From Burkholderiales bacterium (GTDB taxonomy: Bacteria > Pseudomonadota > Gammaproteobacteria > Burkholderiales > Burkholderiaceae_D): 64,000 bases of DNA. The translations under genes and the position numbers were made by a program. Below the pieces are notes generated by a model. The model was not told the origin of the DNA. It was given only the letters and a program-made list of their open reading frames with translations, and searched no databases. Position 1 is the stretch's first letter, and each line of letters begins with the position of its first letter. This document shows, piece by piece, positions 1 through 11,443 of this stretch. The stretch is taken from positions 1-64,000 of the forward strand of contig JACQDX010000132.1 in NCBI GenBank assembly GCA_016200895.1, in the 5' to 3' direction.

Positions 1-1745
1 CCATAAGCTTCTACATTCAATTCGGTCGCCTTCGCCTGAGCCTCACCGATTTGCTGGATTTGATAAGCCTCTGCATTAGCCAGGGTACGTTTGGCATCTG
101 CGGCACCAGAAGCAACCTGACGCGCTTCCTCGGCTGCCTTGATCGCTTTTTGTACAGCCGCACTACCCTGGTTTTCTGCAATCTTGACAGCCAATTCTGA
201 TTCAGTAATGGCTGTTTGCTGCTTTGCCCTGGCTTCTGCTTCGCGCAAGATACGCTCTTGCACTGCTGCGGTTTCCTTGGTTTTATAGGTTTCCAGTTGC
301 TCTCTGGAGACCTGGCGCTCACGTAATTGTTTCAGGATCACTTCGATCTGGGTATCACCATTCTTGGCGCGCGGTGTGCCAATCAAGACTTCATTCAGGG
401 TCAGGTTATAGCCTTCAAAATTCTTCCGCATTTCTGCTTTGGCACGCTCCTGTATGTCTGAACGCTCTTGCAGCAATTCAATAAGTGTTTTGCCCTGACC
501 TATGTTTTTAAAATAGGCTGCGACCATGGGGTCCAGTGTCTGTTCTACCAGTTTTTGGATATCGCCAAACCTTTGTATAACCAGCGGCGCCATTTTATAG
601 TCGATATTGACGACTACCGATAAAGGCAGGTCCGGTTCGAACGCATCTTTGGTGATAAGGGATACTTCGCTCAGGTGTTTGTCCAGTTCGTGCGAACCAA
701 CCTGACCCGATTGCCATTTCAAGATGAAATTGGTAGTAGGTACATCGATGACACGTTTGGCATAGGGATTCAGCGCATATTTACCAGGTAACAATGGTGT
801 TACCTGTACGCCTTTTTCATCGCTACTGACCAGTTCACCATGGCGGTAGGCATCACCTGTGACGTCATTACCTGCTTTGCCTGTATAAGACACTACAACA
901 CCGACATAGCCAACTGGCACTACACGTTTCTCAACTATTTCATAACTGGCGAAACGTGCGTTCAGGTAATAAGTACCTTCGACCAGGACTTGTAATTGAC
1001 GCCCCTTGTAACCACCGGCATCTATGAATACCTCTGGATTCTGGAAATCATGATGGTAACTACGCTCTTGATGCGGATCTGCACCAACTACCGGAGCAAC
1101 AATCGTTCCCTCAGGCAAAGACTGACCTTCATGTGTGGTAATCACCGCCAGTTTATCGTCCCGTATAACTAAGGGAAGAAAACCATTGCGCAAACGCAGT
1201 TCATCCAGCATTTCAGCCAATTGCCCGACGACGATACCATCGTTACTGATATTGCTATCACCAGGCAAAGGCAAGGCATACACGCGCTCAGCAGTCAGCA
1301 CCACGAATTGCGCAAGGTTGATGGCATATGTACCTTCACGCAGTATCTTGCGTTGCAAACCTTTTTGACCAGCATTGGTCAGGAAGCTGCGTACATCAGT
1401 AAAATCATTGGCTTCCTTATTACAAGCCAGGTTTTGAGTTGGTGCCATGGCTTGTCCATCGCGGGCAAATACATAAGCCAACGTACCTTGTTGTATCGTC
1501 ACCAGGTCATGTCTGTGGATGGAATATTGAAATGGGAAAAACATATGGAAACCACCGCGCAAAACTTCAGGCTGAAAACCAGCTTCGCCATTCAGTGCAA
1601 TAAATCCATGCTGCACAGAACCACTTGTTGACCATTTTTTTTCGACGATACCGATTTTTTCATTCGAGATATACACCAATACATTACTGCTATACAACAG
1701 CAAAATCATGACAGCAACAACGACTGCCAAAATAATTTCAAACAT
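1..1745 (-). CDS. SPFH/Band 7 domain protein, large flotillin-like (C-terminus runs off the window)
   Basis: Not in the ORF track because its stop lies outside the window. Reverse-strand translation from ATG at 1745 reads MFEIILAVVVAVMILLLYSSNVLVYISNEKIGIVEKKW..., followed by an SPFH region and an Ala/Glu-rich coiled coil (ITESELAVKIAENQGSAAVQKAIKAAEEARQVASG). Confidence 0.8.
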   Translation of the reverse strand, partial: MFEIILAVVVAVMILLLYSSNVLVYISNEKIGIVEKKWSTSGSVQHGFIALNGEAGFQPEVLRGGFHMFFPFQYSIHRHDLVTIQQGTLAYVFARDGQAMAPTQNLACNKEANDFTDVRSFLTNAGQKGLQRKILREGTYAINLAQFVVLTAERVYALPLPGDSNISNDGIVVGQLAEMLDELRLRNGFLPLVIRDDKLAVITTHEGQSLPEGTIVAPVVGADPHQERSYHHDFQNPEVFIDAGGYKGRQLQVLVEGTYYLNARFASYEIVEKRVVPVGYVGVVVSYTGKAGNDVTGDAYRHGELVSSDEKGVQVTPLLPGKYALNPYAKRVIDVPTTNFILKWQSGQVGSHELDKHLSEVSLITKDAFEPDLPLSVVVNIDYKMAPLVIQRFGDIQKLVEQTLDPMVAAYFKNIGQGKTLIELLQERSDIQERAKAEMRKNFEGYNLTLNEVLIGTPRAKNGDTQIEVILKQLRERQVSREQLETYKTKETAAVQERILREAEARAKQQTAITESELAVKIAENQGSAAVQKAIKAAEEARQVASGAADAKRTLANAEAYQIQQIGEAQAKATELNVEAY

Positions 1746-1880
1746 ACTTAGCCTCTTTTAAAGTCCCAGTTTTTCAGAAATGCAGCAGCTCTACTGGCAT
1801 CTGGGAGATGTCAGCAGTACAACGAAATTTTGTGTGAGTAGTGTTACGACAATGAGGAACCTGTCACGCCCCTCATTTTA

Positions 1881-2831
1881 TTAGACAGGTCGTCGTGGAG
1901 ATTCAATAACAGCAGGTTTCTGAGATTTAACAACTTGCATGGCTGTCGCTATCAGGCCGCTCATATCACCCAGATTGGCCGGGATGATAATCGAGTTATT
2001 GGTTTTGGCCAGATTGGCAAATGCTGCCACATATTGCTCAGCCACTTTCAGGTTAGCTGCATCAGAGCCGCCTGGTAATTGCATCGCTGCAGCAGTTTTG
2101 CGTATCGCTTCTGCGCTGGCTTCTGCAATCGATAAAATAGCAGCGGCCTGACCTTGTGCGCGGTTAATCGACGCCTGTTTTTCGCCTTCAGATTTGGCAA
2201 TCGAAGCTTCACGTTCACCAGTGGCGATATTGATCTGCTCTTGCTTGCGGCCTTCAGAAGCAGCGATCAGGGCACGTTTTTCACGCTCGGCTGTAATTTG
2301 CGCCTGCATCGCATGCAAGATTTCTTTTGGTGGGGTCAAATCCTTGATCTCATAGCGCAGGACTTTTACGCCCCAGTTAGCAGCAGACTCATCAATTGCA
2401 TTCACGATCGTGGTATTGATGTGATCGCGTTCTTCAAAGGTTTTATCCAATTCCATTTTGCCGATAACTGAACGCAAGGTGGTTTGCGCCAGTTGTGTGA
2501 TCGCTGCAATATAGTTTGAAGAACCATATGAGGCGCGCATGGCATCGGTAATCTGGAAATACAATATGCCGTCCACTTGCAACTGCGTATTGTCCCTGGT
2601 GATACAAACTTGCGGCGGCACATCCAGCGGAATTTCTTTCAATATGTGTTTATAAGCGATGCGATCAACAAAAGGCACCACGATATTTAAGCCTGGCCCC
2701 AGGGTGGCATGATATTTACCCAGGCGTTCTACCACCCAGGCATGCTGTTGTGGTACGACATTGATGGTTTTAAAAACAAATACCATGGCCAACACCAATA
2801 AAACCAGAGCGACGCTACCTATATTTTCCAT
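1881..2831 (-). CDS. SPFH domain protein, stomatin/paraslipin (QmcA-like)
   Basis: N-terminal TM, then VVPQQHAWVVERLGKYHATLGPGLNIVVPFVDRI and AQITAEREKRALIAASEG; adjacent to NfeD. Confidence 0.9.
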   Translation of the reverse strand: MENIGSVALVLLVLAMVFVFKTINVVPQQHAWVVERLGKYHATLGPGLNIVVPFVDRIAYKHILKEIPLDVPPQVCITRDNTQLQVDGILYFQITDAMRASYGSSNYIAAITQLAQTTLRSVIGKMELDKTFEERDHINTTIVNAIDESAANWGVKVLRYEIKDLTPPKEILHAMQAQITAEREKRALIAASEGRKQEQINIATGEREASIAKSEGEKQASINRAQGQAAAILSIAEASAEAIRKTAAAMQLPGGSDAANLKVAEQYVAAFANLAKTNNSIIIPANLGDMSGLIATAMQVVKSQKPAVIESPRRPV

Positions 2832-2894
2832 ATCCTTACCTTTATTGTTATTCAGACTGTTTTATATTGATTTTTATATTGATCTTAAGTACTG

Positions 2895-3329
2895 CTATGA
2901 AGGCTTTACAATCAAACGGCTACCTTGTATTTCTTCAATAATATAAGCACCGGGATAGCCTGCCGAGTGCTGCAATTCAACATCCCACATGGCACCGCGA
3001 TACATGGTTCTTGCGGCAAACTTGCCATTCCCTAATTCTTTCCACTCATTGACTTGCAAGATTTGCCCTATATCCATATTCACATTTGGGTCACGGGCAG
3101 CATTTGCATTTTCTTTCCAGCCATATTTACTCTTGTGTAAGGCTGTGGTTGCGAGCGCGCCGACAACAGCCGCAACAATCATCTGGCTCTCTGAACCCAG
3201 CTGAAATACAGCTGCCAAAGCACCTGCCACAAGTCCGATTGAAATCATCAATAAATAAAAGGTGCCTGTGAACAATTCAAATATCACGACCAGGCCCGCC
3301 AGTATCATCCACATCATCCATCCGTTCAT
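2895..3329 (-). CDS. NfeD family membrane protein
   Basis: 144 aa; TM segments followed by an OB-like C-terminus (GAMWDVELQHSAGYPGAYIIEEIQGSRLIVKPS); next to a stomatin gene. Confidence 0.85.
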   Translation of the reverse strand: MNGWMMWMILAGLVVIFELFTGTFYLLMISIGLVAGALAAVFQLGSESQMIVAAVVGALATTALHKSKYGWKENANAARDPNVNMDIGQILQVNEWKELGNGKFAARTMYRGAMWDVELQHSAGYPGAYIIEEIQGSRLIVKPS

Positions 3330-3434
3330 ATTCTTATTCTCCTTATCAATTTTTGTACTTATCTACACTGCTGCTTTTACATTTTCTACGACTTGCTTAT
3401 ATTTTTCATCGGTAATCGCCATAGAAATTTACTC

Positions 3435-3525
3435 ACAAAAAAGCCCCCGTTACCGCATGTGGTAACGAGGGCTTTTCCAAGAGTTTTGTTGAAGTATTGA
3501 TTTTCTTTTTCTTAAGTTTCGACAT
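3435..3525 (-). ncRNA. Candidate small transcript (sRNA or tiny ORF) between NfeD and the ppsA terminator
   Basis: Minus-strand -35-like TTGTAT (3552-3557), 16-bp spacer, -10-like TAGACT (3530-3535), ending at the terminator at 3437-3476; also encodes a 30-aa ORF MSKLKKKKINTSTKLLEKPSLPHAVTGAFL. Confidence 0.3.
3437..3476 (-). terminator. Rho-independent terminator (minus orientation)
   Basis: AAAAAAGCCCCCGTTACCGCATGTGGTAACGAGGGCTTTT; on the minus strand the hairpin is followed by a T-run. Confidence 0.75.
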
Positions 3526-3595
3526 CGGTAGTCTAGTCTTAATTTTAAAAAATACAAGGGGTCACATTCGATTTATGTTGCGGCGCACCAACAAG

Positions 3596-3634
3596 AAAAA
3601 ACGAGAGTCCTTTTTCAAGGAACTCTCGTTTTTA
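3596..3634 (-). terminator. Rho-independent terminator of ppsA
   Basis: ACGAGAGTCCTTTTTCAAGGAACTCTCGT flanked by A-run/T-run, just downstream of the ppsA stop. Confidence 0.85.
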
Positions 3635-3651
3635 ACTTCAATTCAAACTAC

Positions 3652-6069
3652 TTATTTTCCGACTGCTGCCAGTTTCTGCCAGGTATCAATCACAGAATCA
3701 GGGTTCAGGGAAATCGATTCTATTCCCTCCTTCATCAGCCATTCAGCAAAGTCAGGATGGTCAGATGGCCATTGGCCGCAGATGCCGACGTACTTGTCAA
3801 GTTTGCGGCAAGCAGCGATGGCGCGTGACAGCAAGGCGCGTACTGCAGGGTCGCGTTCATCGAAATCTGCTGCCAGCAATTCCATACCAGAGTCGCGATC
3901 CAGCCCCAGTGTCAACTGAGTCAAATCATTGGAGCCGATAGAGAAACCGTCAAAAAATTGCAGGAATTCTTCTGCCAGAATTGCATTCGATGGGACTTCA
4001 CACATCATGATCAAACGCAAGCCATTTTCGCCGCGCTTGAGACCATTTTTTGCCAACAGATTCACGACTTTTTCAGCCTGACCCAGGGTACGTACGAATG
4101 GCACCATGATTTCTACATTGGTCAGGCCCATTTCGTTACGTACGCGTTTCATGGCCTGGCATTCCATTTCGAATGACTCAGCAAAATCTGGTGCCAGATA
4201 GCGCGCGGCACCACGGAAGCCCAGCATAGGATTTTCTTCATCCGGTTCGTAGCGTGATCCACCTATGAGTTTCTTGTACTCATTCGATTTAAAGTCAGAC
4301 AAACGGACAATGACTTTCTTGGGCCAGAATGCAGCAGCAATGGTCGCAATACCTTCTGCCAGTTTGTCGACATAAAAGGCTCTTGGAGATGCATGTCCAC
4401 GTGCAACAGATTCCACTGCTTTTTTGAGATCAGCATCAATATTCGGGTATTCCAGAATCGCTTTTGGATGTACGCCGATGTTATTGTTGATGATGAATTC
4501 CAGACGTGCCAGACCAACGCCTTCATTCGGCACCGACTGGAAGTCAAATGCCAGTTGAGGATTGCCAACATTGAGCATGATCTTCAAAGGCAGCTTGGGC
4601 AATTCGCCACGCAATTCCTCAGTGACTTCAGTTTCCAGCAAGCCATCGTAAATCTTGCCTTCATCACCTTCAGCACAAGACACTGTTACCAAAGTGCCGT
4701 CTTTCAGCAAATCGGTCGCATCTTCGCAGCCCACTACGGCTGGCACGCCCAGTTCACGCGCGATAATCGCTGCATGGCAGGTGCGGCCACCACGATTGGT
4801 GACGATGGCTGCAGCGCGCTTCATGACGGGCTCCCAGTTGGGGTCAGTCATATCTGCAACCAGTACGTCGCCTGGCTGCACTCTTTCCATCTCGGATGGA
4901 TCATGAATCACGCGCACGCGACCCGCACCAATTTTTTGGCCAATGGCACGGCCCGATACCAGTACCGTGCCACTGCCCTTCAGTTTGAAGCGCTGTTGTG
5001 CATCAGTAGGTTTTTGTTGAGATTTGACGGTCTCTGGACGTGCTTGCAGGATATATAGTTTGCCGTCACGGCCATCCTTGCCCCATTCAATGTCCATAGG
5101 GCGACCATAATGCTTCTCGATGATGGTCGCGTATTTAGCCAGCTCCACCACTTCAGTATCATTCAGAGAATAACGGTTGCGCAATTCCACTGGCACATCT
5201 ACCGTTTTGACCGAGCGGCCAGCCTTGGCTTCGCCAGTAAATTCCATCTTGATGAGTTTGGACCCGATATTACGGCGTATGACAGGTAATTTGCCCAGTT
5301 CCAGCATAGGTTTGTGGACATAGAATTCGTCAGGATTAACCGCACCCTGTACCACGGTTTCACCGAGGCCGTAGCTGGAAGTAATGAAAACTACGTCCTT
5401 AAAACCGGATTCTGTATCTATCGTGAACATGACGCCAGCGGCACCCAGATCAGAGCGCACCATGCGCTGCACGCCAGCAGACAAGGCGACTTCGGCATGG
5501 GTAAAGCCTTTATGAACACGGTAAGAAATCGCCCTGTCGTTGTACAGTGAGGCAAATACGTGTTTCATTGCCTCCAGAATATTGTCAATTCCGACAACAT
5601 TCAAGAAAGTTTCTTGCTGACCAGCGAAAGACGCATCAGGCAAATCTTCTGCTGTAGCCGAAGAACGCACGGCAAATGACATTTCAGCCGTAGAGTCAGA
5701 AACCAGCTTGTTGTAAAACTCTTCTATCTCCGCGAGCAAGCGCGGCTGAAAAGGCGTGTCTATAATCCATTGACGGATATCGGCACCAGCTCTTGCCAGT
5801 TCCTTGACATCGTCGATATTCAGATGTTCGAGACGATCGGCAATACGTTTTTCCAGTGGCAAACCGCCGTCGATACTATGCGTCAGGAAATCACGAAAAG
5901 CATGGGCAGTGGTGGCAAAACCGCCGGGAACACGCACACCTGCTGTTGCCAGCTGGCTAATCATTTCGCCTAATGAAGCATTTTTTCCGCCGACGGATTC
6001 AACATCCGTCATGCGTAAATGCTCAAACGAGGCAACATAAGTTGCTTCAGTAATTGCTGCGTTGGACAT
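3652..6069 (-). CDS. ppsA: Phosphoenolpyruvate synthase
   Basis: 805 aa; PPDK N-terminal region, [22 protein letters not shown] phospho-His motif, C-terminal PEP-utilizing barrel; divergent from ppsR. Confidence 0.97.
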   Translation of the reverse strand: MSNAAITEATYVASFEHLRMTDVESVGGKNASLGEMISQLATAGVRVPGGFATTAHAFRDFLTHSIDGGLPLEKRIADRLEHLNIDDVKELARAGADIRQWIIDTPFQPRLLAEIEEFYNKLVSDSTAEMSFAVRSSATAEDLPDASFAGQQETFLNVVGIDNILEAMKHVFASLYNDRAISYRVHKGFTHAEVALSAGVQRMVRSDLGAAGVMFTIDTESGFKDVVFITSSYGLGETVVQGAVNPDEFYVHKPMLELGKLPVIRRNIGSKLIKMEFTGEAKAGRSVKTVDVPVELRNRYSLNDTEVVELAKYATIIEKHYGRPMDIEWGKDGRDGKLYILQARPETVKSQQKPTDAQQRFKLKGSGTVLVSGRAIGQKIGAGRVRVIHDPSEMERVQPGDVLVADMTDPNWEPVMKRAAAIVTNRGGRTCHAAIIARELGVPAVVGCEDATDLLKDGTLVTVSCAEGDEGKIYDGLLETEVTEELRGELPKLPLKIMLNVGNPQLAFDFQSVPNEGVGLARLEFIINNNIGVHPKAILEYPNIDADLKKAVESVARGHASPRAFYVDKLAEGIATIAAAFWPKKVIVRLSDFKSNEYKKLIGGSRYEPDEENPMLGFRGAARYLAPDFAESFEMECQAMKRVRNEMGLTNVEIMVPFVRTLGQAEKVVNLLAKNGLKRGENGLRLIMMCEVPSNAILAEEFLQFFDGFSIGSNDLTQLTLGLDRDSGMELLAADFDERDPAVRALLSRAIAACRKLDKYVGICGQWPSDHPDFAEWLMKEGIESISLNPDSVIDTWQKLAAVGK

Positions 6070-6301
6070 AACAACCTCTTTTTGATGGTAAGAAATCTTT
6101 GCTGTTTAATGTCGTGCTACTTCGTATCCCGCTGATTTTTTGTTATTCTTGAGGCGAGCTACGCGTGACATGCTGTTGCAGCATTTTACATTGTGTCCTG
6201 CAAGATTTATCTAAACGGAATAAGAATTTGCAGTCTTTTTTGTTTCTAAGAGTACAAATATATTCCGTCCAGTCTATTGCCATTATTTATATAAAATTAT
6301 C

Positions 6302-7150
6302 ATGTCAGATACTCCCCAGCAAGCACGGCCAGCAGCTAACCGTACCGTCTTTTTTGTTTCCGATGGCACTGGCATCACCGCAGAAACCTTTGGTCATTCG
6401 GTATTGACGCAATTTGACTTGAAATTCAAACAAGTCCGCCTGCCCTTTATCGATACACTGGAAAAAGCCCACGATGCCGTGCGCAAGATCAATGATGCCT
6501 ATACAGCTGAAGGCAATCGCCCTATTGTGTTTTCCACTCTGGTAAAAACTGACCTGGCTGGCGTTGTTTTTAAATCCAAAGGTTTGCACATGGATTTGAT
6601 ACAAACCTTTGTGTCTCCGTTGGAGCAAGAGCTGGGCATCAAGTCCACCCATACCATAGGGCGCAGTCACAATATTACGGATTCTGAAGAGTATAAAAAC
6701 AGGATAGAAGCTATCAATTTCTCTTTGGCGCATGATGATGGTCAGTCGAACAAGAACTTATCGACTACCGATGTGATCCTGGTAGGCGTTTCGCGTTCGG
6801 GCAAAACTCCCACTACGCTGTATCTGGCGATGCAATATGGCATCAAGGCAGCAAATTACCCATTGATCCCTGATGATTTTGAACGTGGCAGGTTGCCATC
6901 GGCATTGCCTGAATTTAAAAGCAAGATTTTTGGCCTCAGTATTGCACCTGAACGTCTGTCCGAAATTCGCAACGAACGCCGTCCAGGCAGTAAATATGCT
7001 TCACTGGAAAACTGCCGTTACGAAGTCAACGAGGCGGAACTGATGATGAAGCGCGAAGGCATACGTTGGCTGTCATCAACTGCAAAATCGATAGAAGAGA
7101 TTTCGACCACGATTTTGCAGGAAATTAAATCTGACGTACGGATTTACTGA
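6302..7150 (+). CDS. ppsR: PEP synthase regulatory protein (bifunctional kinase/pyrophosphorylase, DUF299)
   Basis: [17 protein letters not shown] and [15 protein letters not shown] motifs; divergent from ppsA. Confidence 0.95.
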   Translation: MSDTPQQARPAANRTVFFVSDGTGITAETFGHSVLTQFDLKFKQVRLPFIDTLEKAHDAVRKINDAYTAEGNRPIVFSTLVKTDLAGVVFKSKGLHMDLIQTFVSPLEQELGIKSTHTIGRSHNITDSEEYKNRIEAINFSLAHDDGQSNKNLSTTDVILVGVSRSGKTPTTLYLAMQYGIKAANYPLIPDDFERGRLPSALPEFKSKIFGLSIAPERLSEIRNERRPGSKYASLENCRYEVNEAELMMKREGIRWLSSTAKSIEEISTTILQEIKSDVRIY

Positions 7151-7941
7151 GCTTTTGTATCCAACTGCTGCCGCACCTGCTCAAAAAAGCAGATGGCAGC
7201 ACTAGCAGCCACATTCAGTGACTCTATTGCGGCTTGCTGGGGTATGGTCACTGTACTGGTGGCCATAGAGATCAACTCAGGTGAAACACCCTGCCCCTCA
7301 TGACCAAACAGCCAGACCACTTCCTGATTCAAATTGCTTTGATAAATAGTCTGCTTAGTATGAGAGCTGGTCGCCAGCACGGGTATCGTGGCGCTGCTCA
7401 ATAAGGCAGGCAAGTCGACATTTTCAAAAATATTCAGCAAAAAATGTGCTCCCATGCCTGCACGCATAACTTTGGGGGACCACGCAAACGCAGTGCCGGG
7501 GCTGCAAAATACATTTTTTATGCCTGCTGCAGCAGCACTGCGCAGGATGGAACCAAGGTTGCCGGGGTCTTGCAAATTATCCAGTACCACTGAAGATGAA
7601 GCCAAGGTAGCTGGAAACTCAGGCGCAGGTGTAGCAATGATAAACATCACACCTACCCCATGCTCAACCTGGCTTAGTGCCTTGTACAAGGCATCTGGCA
7701 AACAGATGCACTGCGTTCTGTGTTGCTCACTTTGTGCCACCACAGCGGCTACTTCGCCATGACGCAAGCTGCTTTCTGCAACAATGCAATATTCTGGTGT
7801 GCCAAGATGCTGAAAGTAGGCTTCGCACAAATGTACGCCATCGAGCAACGTGCGCCCAATCTTGCGTCTTGCCTGCGAACTGGTTGCGAGATGTTTGAAT
7901 TCCTTGTAGAGCGGATTGTCGCGGGAAGTAATCGATTTCAT
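7144..7941 (-). CDS. TrmH/SpoU family RNA methyltransferase
   Basis: [49 protein letters not shown] motifs. Confidence 0.92.
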   Translation of the reverse strand: MKSITSRDNPLYKEFKHLATSSQARRKIGRTLLDGVHLCEAYFQHLGTPEYCIVAESSLRHGEVAAVVAQSEQHRTQCICLPDALYKALSQVEHGVGVMFIIATPAPEFPATLASSSVVLDNLQDPGNLGSILRSAAAAGIKNVFCSPGTAFAWSPKVMRAGMGAHFLLNIFENVDLPALLSSATIPVLATSSHTKQTIYQSNLNQEVVWLFGHEGQGVSPELISMATSTVTIPQQAAIESLNVAASAAICFFEQVRQQLDTKAQ

Positions 7942-8547
7942 TTATTTGAGTAAGGCTTTTACAGGCGCATAAGATTTTCTGTGTATCGGTGATACTCCAT
8001 GCTCACGCAAGCGCTCCAGATGCAAGGCTGTCGGATAGCCTTTATGCTGATCGAGCGCATATTGAGGATAAGTCTCATGTAGCTGCATCAACACGTGGTC
8101 ACGTGCTGTTTTTGCGAGTATCGATGCAGCGGATATCGCTGGCACCTTGTCATCACCCTTGACGATGGCTTCCGAAGCTATGGACATGACCGGGCAACGG
8201 TTGCCATCTATCAGTGCCAGCGTAGGCTGAACCGATAAACCTTCGACCGCACGTCGCATGGCCAGCATGGTGGCTTGCAGGATATTGAGTTCATCAATCT
8301 CTTGCTCAGAACATTCCGCAATACACCATGCAAGGGCACGCTCCTTGATTTCCAACGTTAGTTGCTCACGTTTTGCTTCGCTGAGTTTTTTTGAATCGCG
8401 CAGTCCGGTGATAGGACGATTCGGATCCAGAATCACGGCTGCAGCCATGACAGGACCCGCTAATGGCCCCCTGCCCGCTTCGTCCACACCACAAATTACT
8501 TCATTTTCATAATCAAACAAAGATAAACCAGGTGTCAGATCATGCAT
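7942..8547 (-). CDS. rnhB: Ribonuclease HII
   Basis: [59 protein letters not shown]. Confidence 0.97.
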   Translation of the reverse strand: MHDLTPGLSLFDYENEVICGVDEAGRGPLAGPVMAAAVILDPNRPITGLRDSKKLSEAKREQLTLEIKERALAWCIAECSEQEIDELNILQATMLAMRRAVEGLSVQPTLALIDGNRCPVMSIASEAIVKGDDKVPAISAASILAKTARDHVLMQLHETYPQYALDQHKGYPTALHLERLREHGVSPIHRKSYAPVKALLK

Positions 8548-8794
8548 GGAAAAAGGCCTTTAATGCAGCAGGGTCCAGATAGTAATGACAAATTCTTTGC
8601 TGATTCTGACCTTCTTTCTGCCCCACCAGGACTGGCACCAATTCATCGTACAGCGCCAGCACTTCATCATCCTGATCAACATCGACTACCTTGACGGTAA
8701 AGCCGTATTCAGGGCTATATGCTTGCAGCTGTTCGAGCATGTCATCGCAGAGATGACAATAACTGCGTGAGTAGAGTGTAAATTGAATCATCAT
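8540..8794 (-). CDS. Glutaredoxin-family (DUF836-like) protein
   Basis: [15 protein letters not shown] (CxxC) and short thioredoxin-fold length. Confidence 0.8.
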   Translation of the reverse strand: MMIQFTLYSRSYCHLCDDMLEQLQAYSPEYGFTVKVVDVDQDDEVLALYDELVPVLVGQKEGQNQQRICHYYLDPAALKAFFHA

Positions 8795-8880
8795 TTTTGC
8801 CTAAAGTGGTGGGTACGCTCACATCATGCGCGTATTCTCCATCCCTGCATTATAAGTCGCCAATATCAGACCTACAAAAT

Positions 8881-8910
8881 AAAAAAGGCCACCTGAAAAC
8901 AGGTGGCCTT
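8881..8910 (-). terminator. Rho-independent terminator of the rpoE-degQ operon
   Basis: AAGGCCACCTGAAAACAGGTGGCCTT with flanking A-run (U-run on the minus strand). Confidence 0.85.
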
Positions 8911-8927
8911 CACATTATTTGAAAAGT

Positions 8928-10412
8928 TTATTGATTGGTCGGACGTACTGCCACGAATTTAGACACATCGCCACGCTTAACTAATAACAAAAGAGGTTTC
9001 TTTTGATCAACTTTTGCCATGACAGCGGCGAATTCCTTGGCGTCCTTGATATCTGTGTTAAAGATACGCGTGATGATGTCGCCTGCTTGCAGGCCAGCAC
9101 GAGCTGCGCCGCCTTCAGCAGTTTCCAGAATCACACCACCGCTAACATGAGCATCGCGTTTCTGCGCTTCTGTCAGGTCGGTGATAGTCAATCCAAACAC
9201 ATTGGTAGCTGGCTCAGCTTTTTGCTTGCCTGTTTTTACCGGGGTTTTTTCTGCATCGGCTTCAGCTACTGTGATGATGATATCTTTGGCTCCACCTTTG
9301 CGCCACACTGTCACCGTCGCTTTGCCGCCAGGTTTGATATCGCCAACCACGCGATTCAAATCGACTGCCCTGTCAATCGCTACACCATTCACTTTTTGAA
9401 TCACATCACCCACTTCGATCCCAGCTTTTTCTGCCGGCGAACCTGGCATGACACGCTGTATCAGTGCACCTTGAGCTTTTGCGAGACCCAAGCCTTCAGC
9501 AATGTCTTTAGGCACATCAATACGTTCCACCCCCAAATAACCACGAACCACTTTACCAGCAGATTTAAGTTGATCAACGACACGCATTGCCTCATCAATC
9601 GGGATGGCGAATGAAATGCCCATATAACCGCCAGAGCGGCTATAGATTTGCGAGTTCACACCAATCACTTCGCCACGCATATTGATCAGCGGCCCCCCAG
9701 AGTTGCCAGGGTTAACTGCCACGTCAGTTTGTATCAACGGCAGGTAATCACCCGTGTCACGTGCCTTGGCAGAAATAATGCCCGCGGTCACCGTATTGTC
9801 AAGGTCAAAAGGTGAACCGATAGCAATCACCCATTCACCCGCCTTGATCTTGTCAGAATCACCGATGGTGACGCGGGGTAATTTGCTGCTATCAATTTTC
9901 AAGACTGCCACATCAGTGCGGCGGTCTGCTCCAATGACTTTTGCCTTGAATTCACGCTTGTCTGTGAGCTTGACATAGACTTCGGATGCGCCATCGACGA
10001 CGTGTGCATTTGTTAATACATAGCCATCCTGGGAGATAATGAAACCAGAACCGACACCACGTGGTACTTCTTCCTCTTGTTGCTGAGGAGTCTGTTTACG
10101 GCCTTTTGGAGTAGGCTGTTGTTTTGGCGTTGGCATGGGAGTGCCAAAGAAGCGGCGGAAAAACTCCTGCATCTGCTCATCTTCAGCACTAGTGCCATTT
10201 TGATTTAACTGAACTTTTTCTGTTGTTCTGATATTCACGACGGCCGGACCTGATTTTTCCACCAGCTCAGTAAAATCAGGCAGGCCAGCGACGGCTGCAG
10301 CTTCCGCCACAGGATTGGCATTGATTGCGGTCGGCGCAATAAAACCCACGCAGGCACTCAAGACCAGGGTGGAAGCAATTTTTTCAATTGGAAAAAGTTT
10401 ATTCGCTTTCAT
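8928..10412 (-). CDS. DegQ/MucD-type periplasmic serine endoprotease (HtrA family)
   Basis: GSGFIISQDGYVLTNAHVVDGA, TDVAVLKID, VNPGNSGGPLINMRGEVIGVNSQIYSRSGG, two PDZ domains. Confidence 0.95.
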   Translation of the reverse strand: MKANKLFPIEKIASTLVLSACVGFIAPTAINANPVAEAAAVAGLPDFTELVEKSGPAVVNIRTTEKVQLNQNGTSAEDEQMQEFFRRFFGTPMPTPKQQPTPKGRKQTPQQQEEEVPRGVGSGFIISQDGYVLTNAHVVDGASEVYVKLTDKREFKAKVIGADRRTDVAVLKIDSSKLPRVTIGDSDKIKAGEWVIAIGSPFDLDNTVTAGIISAKARDTGDYLPLIQTDVAVNPGNSGGPLINMRGEVIGVNSQIYSRSGGYMGISFAIPIDEAMRVVDQLKSAGKVVRGYLGVERIDVPKDIAEGLGLAKAQGALIQRVMPGSPAEKAGIEVGDVIQKVNGVAIDRAVDLNRVVGDIKPGGKATVTVWRKGGAKDIIITVAEADAEKTPVKTGKQKAEPATNVFGLTITDLTEAQKRDAHVSGGVILETAEGGAARAGLQAGDIITRIFNTDIKDAKEFAAVMAKVDQKKPLLLLVKRGDVSKFVAVRPTNQ

Positions 10413-10424
10413 GGTGTCATTCGC

Positions 10425-11441
10425 TTATTTAGGTTTAAATTCAATTGAGTTCATTACTTGCCGGATTGCGCTGGCGGGCACCTCGCCCACCACGGTCAGC
10501 CAGTATTCAGCGTGACGCTTGCCCATAATGGTCATGGCACCTTGCTGCAAACTGCCTTCAGTACGGTTTTCGCTGTCCGGCTCTATAAAAACGGAAATCG
10601 CTGCCAAACCATCAGAGAAAATCATTTGTATTACCTGATGTGATTTGATCGCTGTTCCATCACTGTTTTTTGCATTTCCTGCAGCAGGGATCAAGCGTTT
10701 CATTTCACGGGTTTTCTTGAACCCAGTCGGCAGAGACTTCACAATCCATCCTGAATGAATATTGGATTGGACCGTCAAATTTTCAACCTGCCATTGTGCA
10801 GTATTTTGAAAAGTCGGCTTTACTCTCTGCTTGTCTATATCCCCAACGGTCAATTGAGTGAAAGCTATTTGTTCTATTACTTCATTTTTGGTGTTAACAG
10901 TTTGTGCACGCAATAGCAAGCCGGAATTTTTTTCTACACACAGCCGGTAGCCATAGCGAAAACCATCGCGCGGATCAAGCAAATATGTCTGGCAATCGAT
11001 ACCAGCAACACGGCTAAGTTCTGCCTTTTTTATTGCATAAGAGTCGGGGAGAGATTGCGCATTCGAGGTAAGCAGGGCGGGAAATACTTCTTGTGTTGCA
11101 TTTTTCTCTACCTGCAAGGTTTTGCTTTCAGGCAGATAGCAGGTTACTTCTTCGTTTTTTCGCAAGTACTCTCTGGGTTGACCATCAAGAATTTCCAGCT
11201 TTTCCAGCTCATTATTTCCATCGAGAACATGGGTAATTCGAGAAGTCCTGATTTGGCTGGCTTGCTGATAAACAAAGGTGCCCGAATAATTCAGCTTTTG
11301 TGCAGAAGCCTGCATTTTGCGCAGTACGCTATGCACTTCACGCTTATCGTCCACCGTGTCTTGCGCCGCTGCTGGCCCCAATAAACCCAACAAGCATGCA
11401 GTCCCAGCCAATGCGATGTTAAAACGCCATACGCACATCAT
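10425..11441 (-). CDS. rseB: Sigma-E regulatory protein, MucB/RseB family
   Basis: LRKMQASAQKLNYSGTFVYQQASQIRTSRITHV; position between rseA and degQ. Confidence 0.93.
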   Translation of the reverse strand: MMCVWRFNIALAGTACLLGLLGPAAAQDTVDDKREVHSVLRKMQASAQKLNYSGTFVYQQASQIRTSRITHVLDGNNELEKLEILDGQPREYLRKNEEVTCYLPESKTLQVEKNATQEVFPALLTSNAQSLPDSYAIKKAELSRVAGIDCQTYLLDPRDGFRYGYRLCVEKNSGLLLRAQTVNTKNEVIEQIAFTQLTVGDIDKQRVKPTFQNTAQWQVENLTVQSNIHSGWIVKSLPTGFKKTREMKRLIPAAGNAKNSDGTAIKSHQVIQMIFSDGLAAISVFIEPDSENRTEGSLQQGAMTIMGKRHAEYWLTVVGEVPASAIRQVMNSIEFKPK

Positions 11442-11443
11442 AT

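Noticed and set aside
4393-5058. 221-aa plus-strand ORF
   Set aside because: Lies entirely antisense to ppsA; composition (many His/Gln/Phe) is typical of the mirror frame of a conserved gene.
9003-9614. 203-aa plus-strand ORF
   Set aside because: Antisense to degQ; no recognisable domain or RBS.
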